A stretch of DNA of 64,000 nucleotides from Myxococcus xanthus. GTDB lineage: Bacteria > Myxococcota > Myxococcia > Myxococcales > Myxococcaceae. The notes beneath the pieces were generated by a model. That model was not told the origin of the DNA, did no database searches, and saw nothing but the letters and a program-made list of their open reading frames with translations. The position numbers and the translations under genes are program-made. Positions within the stretch are counted from its first letter, which is position 1. The number at the start of each line of letters is the position of its first letter. This document shows, in pieces, positions 56,901 through 64,000 of the stretch. The DNA lies in assembly GCF_013116825.1 (NCBI RefSeq), contig NZ_JABFNS010000016.1:1-64000 (forward strand), given 5' to 3'.

Positions 56901-59489
56901 TTGCTGGGCCTGCACCAGGGCGCCGGCCTGTTGCGCTTCGCGCCGGCGCCGCGCGCCTGGGCGGCGCTGTACTGGGCCTTCGACGCGGACGAGGCGGCAC
57001 GCACCGTGTTCCAGCGGCGCGCGCGCAGCCTGGCGCGGCTGCGCACCACCTTCGCGTCCGGCGGCAGCATGGCGGAGGTGGGCGAGGCCCTGGGCGAGCG
57101 CATCGCCACGTTCCTCACCGCGAACGGCCTGGCGCATTCGCCGGCTGAGCCGCGGCAGGCGGGCCGTTACCTCGTCGAGGAGCTGGGCGCGGAGCACCCG
57201 CGCTTCACCACCAGCGGCGAGGCGGTGGCGCTGCGGGACGCGTTCCTGCATGAGCTCGACCGGCACGGGACGCGGTCCGCGTTCGAGGACGACCTGCGCG
57301 GCCTGGAGAAGGACCTGGGCGCCCGGCTGGAGCTCGCCCGGGTGTGGCTGGACGGCTACCTCGCGCAGCGCGAGGGCGGCCCGGGGGATTCCGTCCACGT
57401 GGCGCTGGAGACGGCGGTGCTGCTGCTCACCGGCTCCAAGCTGGACCGCGAGACGGCGGGCGCGCTGACGGCCACCGAGGTCTCCGCGCTGCTGGGCAAC
57501 CATTCGCGCATCCAGGACCGGAAGCTGCCGCTGCGCCTGGACGAGTTCCTGGCGCGCCTGGGCGAGTTCCGGCAGGTGCGGGTGCCCCAGTACCAGGCGT
57601 ACCGTGCGCTGCTGAGGGACTTGCTGGAGCGCGAGCGCCGAAAGCTGCGCCTGGAGGAGCTGACGCCGAAGGTGCTGTCGTCCTTCGTGCGCAACCGGCT
57701 CATTGACGAGGTGTACCTGCCGCTCATCGGCGCCAACCTGGCGAAGCAGCTGGGCGCTGCGGGCGAGGGCAAGCGCACGGACCGCATGGGCATGTTGCTG
57801 CTCATGTCGCCTCCGGGCTACGGCAAGACGACGCTGATGGAGTACGTCGCCAGCCGCCTGGGGCTCACCTTCGTGAAGGTGAACGGCCCGGCGCTGGGGC
57901 ACTCCGTGAAGTCGCTGGACCCGGCCGAGGCGCCCAACGCCACGTCCCGGCAGGAGGTGGAGCGCATCAACCTGTCCTTCGAGATGGGCAACAACGTGAT
58001 GCTCTACCTCGACGACATCCAGCACACGGACCCGGAGCTGCTCCAGAAGTTCATCTCTTTGTGCGACGGCCAGCGCCGCGTGGAAGGCGTGTGGAACGGA
58101 CGGACGCGCACCTATGACTTGCGCGGCAAGAAGTTCTGCGTGGTCATGGCCGGCAACCCGTACACGGAGACGGGTGATCGCTTCCGCATCCCGGACATGC
58201 TCGCCAACCGCGCGGACACCTACAACCTGGGTGACATCCTCGACGGCAAGGAGCACCTGTTCGCGCTCAGCTACATCGAGAACGCGCTCACCTCGAACAC
58301 GGTGACGGCGCCGCTGGCCACGCGCGACCCGGCGGACACGCACCGCCTCATTCGCATGGCGCAGGGCGAGGAGGTCCAGACGGGCGAGCTGAAGCACGGC
58401 TATGCGGCGGCGGAGCTCCAGGAAATCATCGCGGTGTTCCAGCGCATGTTCCGGGCCCAGTCGGTGCTGCTGAAGGTGAACCTGCAGTACATCGCCTCGG
58501 CGGCGCAGGACGAGCGCTTCCGCTCCGAGCCCGCGTTCAAGTTGCAGGGCAGCTACCGCAACATGAACAAGCTGACGGAGAAGATTGTCTCCGCGATGAC
58601 CGACGACGAGCTCGAGCGGCTCATCGACGACCACTACCAGGGCGAGTCCCAGACGCTGACGACGGCGGCGGAGCAGAACCTGCTCAAGCTGGCGGAGATG
58701 CGCGGGCGCCTGACGCCGGAGAAGGCGAAGCGCTGGGAGGACATCAAGCAGGGCTTCGCGCGCGTGAAGCGCATGGGCGGCAAGGACGACGACCCCGTGG
58801 CCCGCGTCACCGGTCAGCTCAGCGGCATCGAGGAGCAGCTGGGCGCGGTGCGCGACGCGGTGGTGCAGGCTGCCAACCACGTCTCCGCCAGCCAGGCGCG
58901 TGACGAGCAGCCGGGGCCCGTGGTGGAGGTGCTGCCTCGCCTGGAGTCCCTGCGAGAGGCCGTGCTGGAGGTGGCGCAGGTGGGCCGCGAGTCCGTGAAG
59001 GCCGCGAAGGCCATGCCGGCGCCCGTGGTCGCCGCGCCCGTGGCCGCGGGGCCGGACCTGACGCCGTACCTCAAGCACATGGCGCACCTGCTCAAGGCAC
59101 TGACAGAGCGGGTGGCGGCGCAGGCGGAGCGTCCGCCGGAGCCTCCGGCGGAGTCCGCGCCCACCGTGCGGATGGCGGCACCGATGGCTTCACCCGACTT
59201 CGGTGCGTACATGGAGCAGCTCTCCCGCGCCATCACCGCGCTGGCGGAGCGTCCTGTGAATGTGTCCGCCAACGTGCCCGCGGAGGCCTTGCAGCGCACC
59301 GCGCTGACGGGGCCCTCACCCGCCGAGTTGAGCCGTCAAATCGAGCTGGTGGAGGGCGTGCTGCTCCCGCTGGAGCGCGCCTCGCGCCGCGCCATCCAGG
59401 GCGAGGGCGAGGGCGTCATGAAGTCGCTCCAGGTCTGGCAGAACGTCACCGAGGCCCTGGAGTTGCTGCGCTCCATGCTGCGGCGCTGA
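53922..59489 (+). CDS. Giant AAA+ ATPase (DUF3686-type, 'DNA repair ATPase')
   Basis: 1855 residues. The N-terminal ~420 residues are beta-rich, with repeated WxxVxTLILLRVLPF-like strands, and look like the DUF3686 region. A long helical/coiled-coil middle (~440-1280) follows. The AAA+ core has Walker A SPPGYGKTTL (~1294-1303), Walker B MLYLDDIQ (~1359) and the sensor Asn in VMAGNPYTETGDR (~1406), of MoxR-like type. The Pro/Ala-rich C-terminal ~200 residues end in helices. All catalytic elements are intact. It is the third gene after the OB-fold protein and the flotillin. The 'DNA repair' name in databases is not based on anything visible here; a membrane-linked remodelling role fits the neighbours better. 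Confidence 0.8.
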   Translation: MATDGGKGAAPAGEAALEGGSYEVIRSRLLSQADVLGAKATDLNGRRKALFGGTELTVIGNERVRTEHNCVPCDIASVGKYLLFGYNVFIGLKRETSVSDVFSLHKFEKTADGYDFSAVPSSEAGGFLADPRFVKDFGELYKYYKDAKLLQIRKLDSRLLAVFQTGQSLRDIKVFRFSLDLEGRATYLDNQGERDHVFPPSHDFEWTVATRDNYVTGQHPHVNVLDQVFVETVKGDLTIKVEDNTSTGMGIYNEPVDDPDQSLDDAEFAWAQVGTLILLRVLPFREKAHRYLVFNSRTQHVVRIDAMGQACVRLPEDQGIVFPGGYYLQTGDFKVFDGAAASEGMEFKRAIRSPNGEDVLYIFHRRTDGCYVLFPYNLVRKEVQNPLVAHGMSLFSDGQLVIFRSASDEPTRVHPMQVWQTPFVSAEHAAGTPPAPGYLGKVGNAELVRGISDALTIQRIAKSEKPTRRTYEDLVSSATRALDAYYWLGHEETGLQEPVETLRRTAELIIDEFEKVVAMQKRATEALAAAEVEQETLLLRVQPENLTHAEAFMQALADLRKQRGHLITLKDIRYMDLGRVDVLETAVVEASDRVSTACVEFLQTGEALAPLASRLDELLAQLEPVQTSVELAPLGEDVERTAHGLEVLGEVVGGLQVGDPLARARILEGISELFSRLNRVRASLAAKRKELSGREKRAEFGAQFKLLGQSIESSLSQADSPERCDEAMSRLTVQLEELEGRFGEFDEFLGQITQKREELLEAFGARKQSLLDERQRRAQSLFGAAERILQGVQRRAKSFKTDDELNGYYASDAMILKLRQLADQLMELQDSVRADEVMSRVKSAKQDALRALRDRQDLFADGDNVIKLGTYRFNVNTQPLDLTLLPRDGELYLQLTGTDYAQKVEDAELLKYRDLWDQHLVSESPAVYRSEYLAGCLLADAEDGKRGQSLAALHEALISGTLLEKVRAYAADRFDEGYERGVHDADAVSILEKLLGLHQGAGLLRFAPAPRAWAALYWAFDADEAARTVFQRRARSLARLRTTFASGGSMAEVGEALGERIATFLTANGLAHSPAEPRQAGRYLVEELGAEHPRFTTSGEAVALRDAFLHELDRHGTRSAFEDDLRGLEKDLGARLELARVWLDGYLAQREGGPGDSVHVALETAVLLLTGSKLDRETAGALTATEVSALLGNHSRIQDRKLPLRLDEFLARLGEFRQVRVPQYQAYRALLRDLLERERRKLRLEELTPKVLSSFVRNRLIDEVYLPLIGANLAKQLGAAGEGKRTDRMGMLLLMSPPGYGKTTLMEYVASRLGLTFVKVNGPALGHSVKSLDPAEAPNATSRQEVERINLSFEMGNNVMLYLDDIQHTDPELLQKFISLCDGQRRVEGVWNGRTRTYDLRGKKFCVVMAGNPYTETGDRFRIPDMLANRADTYNLGDILDGKEHLFALSYIENALTSNTVTAPLATRDPADTHRLIRMAQGEEVQTGELKHGYAAAELQEIIAVFQRMFRAQSVLLKVNLQYIASAAQDERFRSEPAFKLQGSYRNMNKLTEKIVSAMTDDELERLIDDHYQGESQTLTTAAEQNLLKLAEMRGRLTPEKAKRWEDIKQGFARVKRMGGKDDDPVARVTGQLSGIEEQLGAVRDAVVQAANHVSASQARDEQPGPVVEVLPRLESLREAVLEVAQVGRESVKAAKAMPAPVVAAPVAAGPDLTPYLKHMAHLLKALTERVAAQAERPPEPPAESAPTVRMAAPMASPDFGAYMEQLSRAITALAERPVNVSANVPAEALQRTALTGPSPAELSRQIELVEGVLLPLERASRRAIQGEGEGVMKSLQVWQNVTEALELLRSMLRR

Positions 59490-59504
59490 ACCACGGGCCG
59501 CGCG

Positions 59505-60200
59505 CTAGCGGAACTGGCCAGAGCCCTCGGCACTGCGGTTGTCGAGGACTCTGTCCAGCGTGTCTTCCAACTGCTGGCCATCCACGGCGGTGACGCGCAC
59601 GGAGAAGGGGCCGTCGCCCATCCCGCTCGAGTTGACGAAGTAGTTGTAGCTCTCGCGCGGGACGTCCTGCCATCCGCCGGTGCCGCGCCGCCACTCCAGC
59701 TTCTGGATGGGCAGGCGGTGGTTGCGGACCTGGATGGCGGTCCACCAGGGATTGCTGCCGTTCTTGAAGTGGTACTCGATGTTCCCCGCCACGTCGCAAG
59801 ACACCGGCGTCCAGGTGATGTTGACCCGGCCCTGCTCCATCTCCGCGATGCGGGCGAAGGCCTGCCGGCTCAGGTCCAGGTGGCCGGATTCACACTCCGG
59901 GCAGCGGTCCACGATGCGCACGCGGACCGAGCCCTTGGGCCCGGTGATGTCCACGCACTGCCCACAGGCCGCGCTGTTGGCGTACTGGGGCGTGTTCATG
60001 GCGGCCACCATCAAGTCACCCGTCGGCTCGTAGCTGCAATTGCCAGCGCCGGTGGCGTCGTAGAAGGTGGCGATGCCCTGTTGCTCCTCGCCCAGCGGCG
60101 CGCCGCCGCCAGACGGGTCGTCACTGCAACCGCCACAGGCGACGAACACCGCGGCGACAGGGAGGAGGAAGCGTCGGGACTTCGAGCGAAGGGGGTGCAT
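59505..60200 (-). CDS. Bacterial expansin, lipoprotein
   Basis: 231 residues. A lipoprotein signal ends at ACGGC (Cys22 or Cys25). Domain D1 (~40-140) is a six-stranded double-psi barrel with ATFYDATGAGNCSYEP at its start, CGQCVDITGPKGSVRVRIVD, CPEC and the conserved Asp in HLDLS; domain D2 (~145-231) is a CBM63-like beta sandwich with NPWWTAIQVRNH aromatic residues. This is the expansin layout, which loosens cellulose or peptidoglycan networks without hydrolysis. It converges on the giant ATPase gene with 15 bases between. Confidence 0.85.
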   Translation of the reverse strand: MHPLRSKSRRFLLPVAAVFVACGGCSDDPSGGGAPLGEEQQGIATFYDATGAGNCSYEPTGDLMVAAMNTPQYANSAACGQCVDITGPKGSVRVRIVDRCPECESGHLDLSRQAFARIAEMEQGRVNITWTPVSCDVAGNIEYHFKNGSNPWWTAIQVRNHRLPIQKLEWRRGTGGWQDVPRESYNYFVNSSGMGDGPFSVRVTAVDGQQLEDTLDRVLDNRSAEGSGQFR

Positions 60201-60293
60201 GGCCGCTCAGCATATCCCGCAAAAACGGCATCGGGGTGGAAGGGCCCCCGGGCACCCTCCACCCCGACCTGTGTGCGGGCTTGCGCCCCGGTG

Positions 60294-62072
60294 TCAGCGG
60301 CCCCGGACGGAGGCGCCCTTGAGGGCGCGGGCCTGCGTCACCAGCCGCACGAACTCCTTGCGGTCGGCGTCCCCCTCGGTGGCGCCTTCGGCCAGCTTCT
60401 CGGCCGTGGCCAGGCTCCAACCCTCCGCGGAGGGGCTGTCACGGAGGACGTCGGCGGTGGCGGCCACGGCGACGGCGAAGCGGAAGTCCGGCGACGCCTG
60501 CGCCAGCGTGTCACGCAGCTTCGTGCGCTCGAAGGGGAATTCGCGCTCGGAGGCCTCGGTGCCGTTGGGCGCCTTGGCGCGGACGCGGACGGTGGCCAGC
60601 GGCTCGGTGGTTTCACCCGTCAGCTCCACCTCGTACACGGCGGTGACGTTGTGGCCGGCGCCAATCTCGCCCGCGTCGACCTTGTCGTTGCGGAAGTCGT
60701 GGTCGGCGACGTCGCGGTTCTCATAGCCCACCAGTCGGTAGCGGCGGACGGCGGCGGGGTTGAACTCCACCTGGAACTTCACGTCCTTGGCGATGACCTC
60801 CAGCGTGCCGGTGAGCTGCGTCTCGAACACCTTCTTCGCCTCGCGCAAGCTGTCCACGTAGAAGCAGTTGCCGTTGCCCTTGTCCGCGAGCTTCTCCATC
60901 AGGTCGTCGCGGTAGTTGCCCATGCCGAAGCCCACGGTGGTGAGGGTGACGCCCTCGGCGGTGTACTTGTGGATGCTGTCCAGCATGGCGTTGGCGCTCA
61001 CGTTCCGGCCGATGTTGGCGTCACCATCGGTGAGGACGACGACGCGGGACACCACGCTGCCGGAGGCCTTCTTCACGGCGTGGCGGTAGGCCAGCTCCAT
61101 GCCGGAGCCCATCGCCGTGCCGCCACCGGCCGTGAGCGAGTCGAGCGCGGCGTGGATGCTCTTCACGTCGGTGGCGGGCGTCGGCGGCAGCACGTCCCGG
61201 GTGTTGCCCGCGTAGGTGACGATGGCGACGGTGTCGTTCTCGTTGAGGTTCTTGACGGCGACCTTGATGGCCTCCCTCGCGAGCGGCAGCTTGTCCTCCG
61301 AGTGCATGGAGCCACTGGTGTCCACGAGGAACACGAGGTGCGCGGGCTTGCGCTGCGAGCGCGAGACCACCTTGCCCTGCACACCCACGCGCAGGAAGTG
61401 GCGCTTGGCATCGAAGGGAGATGGCGCGCCCTCCAGGTGCACCGCGAAGGCCCCCGTCTCCGGGGGCGCGTAGCGGAACTTGAAGTAGTTGACGAACTCC
61501 TCCACGCGGACGGCGGAGGCGGGCGGGAGCTGGCCGTTGACGAGGTAGCGGCGCGACACCGTATACGACGCGGTGTCCACGTCCGCGGCGAACGTGGAGA
61601 GCGGGTCCTTGGCCGTCTCGACGAAGGCGTTGGCCTTCCAGGCCTCGAAGGTGTTGCCGCCTGTGGGAGCGGCGTCTTGTGGTTTGGACTCGAGGGGCGC
61701 GCCCGCCAAGGCGTCAGCGGACGGCTTCATGGGGCGCGGTTCGCGCCGGGCCAGCTCGGCCTTGCCCAGGGCGACCTTCTTGGCGGCTTCCGGCGCGGGT
61801 GCGCGCGCAACGGGCCCGGCGAGCGCGGAAGCCGGGGGGGGCGCAGGGGGCGGGGCTGCCACGGAACGCTCGGCGCGGGCCCGGTCCGCGACGTACTCCT
61901 CTCGCTCAGGAGCGGGCGCGGCGTCGTCATCCCTGGCAACGGACTGTGCGGCCCCCTGGCTCGGCCGCTCGTCGGCGGCGGGGCTCCGGTTGTGGCACGC
62001 GGGCTGGGTGCTGGCGACGAGAAGGGCACTTCCCCAGACAGTCAGTTGGCGCTTCAGCGAGAAGGGGGACAT
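60294..62072 (-). CDS. VWA-domain lipoprotein (YfbK-like)
   Basis: 592 residues from the ATG at 62072, which has GGAG five bases upstream. A short signal ends near ACHN, a possible lipidation site. A Pro/Ala-rich linker precedes a YfbK-type region (YTVSRRYLVNGQLPPASAVR) and the VWA domain whose MIDAS motif DTSGSM lies near residue 249, with later Thr/Asp residues (LTDGDANIG). A DUF3520-like C-terminal domain ends the protein. It probably binds a partner through a metal ion at the cell surface. The frame continues upstream to 62234, which is not coding. Confidence 0.82.
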   Translation of the reverse strand: MSPFSLKRQLTVWGSALLVASTQPACHNRSPAADERPSQGAAQSVARDDDAAPAPEREEYVADRARAERSVAAPPPAPPPASALAGPVARAPAPEAAKKVALGKAELARREPRPMKPSADALAGAPLESKPQDAAPTGGNTFEAWKANAFVETAKDPLSTFAADVDTASYTVSRRYLVNGQLPPASAVRVEEFVNYFKFRYAPPETGAFAVHLEGAPSPFDAKRHFLRVGVQGKVVSRSQRKPAHLVFLVDTSGSMHSEDKLPLAREAIKVAVKNLNENDTVAIVTYAGNTRDVLPPTPATDVKSIHAALDSLTAGGGTAMGSGMELAYRHAVKKASGSVVSRVVVLTDGDANIGRNVSANAMLDSIHKYTAEGVTLTTVGFGMGNYRDDLMEKLADKGNGNCFYVDSLREAKKVFETQLTGTLEVIAKDVKFQVEFNPAAVRRYRLVGYENRDVADHDFRNDKVDAGEIGAGHNVTAVYEVELTGETTEPLATVRVRAKAPNGTEASEREFPFERTKLRDTLAQASPDFRFAVAVAATADVLRDSPSAEGWSLATAEKLAEGATEGDADRKEFVRLVTQARALKGASVRGR

Positions 62073-62215
62073 CAGGGCTCCAAGGTCGGTGAGTAGGTCG
62101 CCTCCCGAAAACGCATGGCCCGCGAGAAAGGGTCTAAAGCCGGATGAATTTTCCGGCGAACACCCGGGCCGGGCGTCCTTGTCTGGAGCACCTCCGTCTG
62201 ACAGGGTGCCGCGCC

Positions 62216-62704
<489 letters not shown>

Positions 62705-62705
62705 G

Positions 62706-63827
62706 TCAGCGCCCGGTGGGGGCGTGCTGGTCCTGCCGGAACAGCCGCCCCGAGAGGTTCCGGAGCGCGGGCCGCAGCACGCGCTCCAGCCGGTCCAGGG
62801 CGACGCAGAGCCCGAAGGTGAGGCCGATGATGACGGCCGTCAGCACCCAGTACTGGAGCCAGCCGCTGCGGTCTCCCCAGAATCGCTGGAAGGAGAAGAC
62901 GCCGCCCAGCCGGTAGAAGAGCAGCATCTCGTGGAAGAAGTACGCGGACAGCGACGACGTGCCGAACACCTCCACGAAGCGCCGCAGCCGGGACGGCGCT
63001 GCGTTCACCGGGACACGGGCCTCCAGCCACGTCAACACGAGCAGCACCGTGCTCACCCAGCCGAAGCGCGCCGCCGCGTTGGAGGGATTGGCGACGAAGA
63101 AGCGGTGGGGCGGGTAGAGGCCGTAGAGGAAGTCACCGAGCACCGCGCCCGTGAAGCCCAGCCCCATCAGCACCAGCAGCGCCTTGATGAGCCCGGCGCG
63201 GCCCCAGGCGCCCGCCACCGTTCCCGCGAAGACGCCCAGCCACGCGTAGCCCAGCCAGGGCAGCAGGGGGAAGGGCGCGAAGGAGGACTTCTCCGTCAGC
63301 GTGGCCCAGGGGCCATCCACCTGTTCACCCAGGGGCGACACGGCGAACGTGGCCATGGCCAGCGCGAAGGCGCCGGTGCTCAACACCTTGGGGCGTGCGG
63401 AGAGCAGCGCGGCCACCGGAAGGACGATGAGCAGGCACAGGCCCACGCATTGGAGGATGTCCATGCGGAAGATCCACTGGGGCTCACGGAGCAGGGGGAA
63501 CCACGCCCAGTTGACCAGGGTGGCCACCGCGAGCACCTCGCCAGCGCGTCGGAGGTTGCGGTGGACGCGCTCGCGGAGCACTCCGCTGGCGGCGCTGCGG
63601 ACCATCATCAGCGCGGTGGCGAAGCCGGCGGAGAAGATGAACGCGGGGGCCACCAGCCCGTCGACGCGCAGCAGCCGCGTCACCCATTCGCTCTGCCGCA
63701 GCTCGGGCGTGAGCAAGGCCAGGGTGTGCGTCTGGACCATGAAGAGCACCGCGATGCCCCGGAGCCAGTCGATGGCTCGGATGCGATCACGGGAGACGGG
63801 GGCAGGGGAGGCGGGCGTGGACGTCAC
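62706..63827 (-). CDS. DUF1624/HGSNAT-like membrane acyltransferase-type protein
   Basis: 373 residues with about ten hydrophobic helices. The opening RIRAIDWLRGIAVLFMVQTH is the hallmark of the DUF1624/YeiB/heparan-alpha-glucosaminide N-acetyltransferase group, where the conserved His may take an acetyl group across the membrane. The start is GTG at 63827. Acyltransferase-3 family members look similar. The gene upstream ends only 20 bases away on the same strand, so the two may be one operon. Confidence 0.72.
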   Translation of the reverse strand: MTSTPASPAPVSRDRIRAIDWLRGIAVLFMVQTHTLALLTPELRQSEWVTRLLRVDGLVAPAFIFSAGFATALMMVRSAASGVLRERVHRNLRRAGEVLAVATLVNWAWFPLLREPQWIFRMDILQCVGLCLLIVLPVAALLSARPKVLSTGAFALAMATFAVSPLGEQVDGPWATLTEKSSFAPFPLLPWLGYAWLGVFAGTVAGAWGRAGLIKALLVLMGLGFTGAVLGDFLYGLYPPHRFFVANPSNAAARFGWVSTVLLVLTWLEARVPVNAAPSRLRRFVEVFGTSSLSAYFFHEMLLFYRLGGVFSFQRFWGDRSGWLQYWVLTAVIIGLTFGLCVALDRLERVLRPALRNLSGRLFRQDQHAPTGR

Positions 63828-63847
63828 GGCCCGCCTACCCTAGAGCA

Positions 63848-64000
63848 TCAGCGGACCCAGCTCACGTTACTGATCGTGAATTTAGAGCCGTCCTGCTTCG
63901 CCGCGTTCGTCATCGCCGGGTACACCCTCAGCTCCAGGTTGAGCGAGAAAATCAACCGCACCCGAGCCGTGGTCCTGGACGATTCACCCCGGGCAATGTC
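63848..64000 (-). CDS. C-terminal fragment of an unidentified protein
   Basis: A minus-strand frame enters from beyond the window end and stops at 63848-63850. The last ~50 residues include RVRLIFSLNLELRVYPAMTN and end in SKFTISNVSWVR, an alternating beta-strand pattern. Codon choice is compatible with coding. No family is recognised. It lies 20 bases upstream of the DUF1624 gene on the same strand. Confidence 0.5.
   Translation of the reverse strand, partial: DIARGESSRTTARVRLIFSLNLELRVYPAMTNAAKQDGSKFTISNVSWVR

Noticed and set aside
56226-59087. 953-codon minus-strand frame opposite the AAA+ ATPase
   Set aside because: There is no recognisable domain, and it is antisense to the intact Walker motifs of the ATPase gene.

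Overview
The window is GC-rich chromosomal DNA with strong G/C bias at third codon positions. It comes from a myxobacterium of the genus Myxococcus, either M. xanthus or a very close relative. The main evidence is an encapsulin shell gene and ferritin-like cargo gene (encA and encB) with the M. xanthus arrangement and targeting peptide, a nucleoside diphosphate kinase that looks like the M. xanthus enzyme, a giant secreted M36 protease with a MYXO-CTERM tail, and an NtrC-type activator. I see no insertion sequences, phage genes or CRISPR arrays.

Layout. Positions 1-6391 hold a menaquinone operon, (menF)-menD-menH-menA-menC-menE, with overlapping genes; menB is not in it. Positions 6417-12686 are accessory: a possible small protein, a class A flavin monooxygenase, an operon of a c-di-GMP-type PilZ/acyltransferase-like protein with a heme-oxygenase-like diiron oxidase, and a degenerate HATPase-like protein. 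Positions 12965-21041 are a citric-acid-cycle block (icd, mdh, sdhA, sdhB, sucC, sucD) ending in ndk; no succinate dehydrogenase membrane anchor is present. Positions 21240-24826 are translation genes (rlmN, then rpsP-khpA-rimM-trmD-rplS). Positions 24908-28084 hold a membrane SMC-like protein, yraN and rsmI.

Positions 28126-33467, minus strand, are the encapsulin cluster: encB, encA, an orphan NtrC-family response regulator, an M23 peptidase and an outer-membrane barrel protein, all co-directional with short gaps. Then come murJ, a five-S1-domain protein with an Arg/Gly-rich tail, three identical initiator tRNA genes (37585-37908), an NmrA-like gene and the 1775-residue M36 protease (39691-45018), which has a palindromic operator candidate at its promoter.

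Positions 45190-50284 are small metabolic genes (patatin, amidase, DUF1330, 2OG oxygenase, O-methyltransferase). Positions 50627-59489 hold the most unusual unit: an OB-fold (YqiJ/NfeD-like) membrane protein with a glycine-rich tandem repeat, an extended flotillin, and an 1855-residue AAA+ ATPase. This looks like a membrane-microdomain machine of unknown job. The end of the window has a bacterial expansin lipoprotein, a VWA lipoprotein, a VOC protein, a membrane acyltransferase-like protein and the tail of an unidentified gene.

All calls rest on reading protein motifs, gene order and DNA signals by eye; no database search was run. Gene names for encA, encB and ndk, and tentatively mepA, rely on remembered M. 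xanthus proteins.
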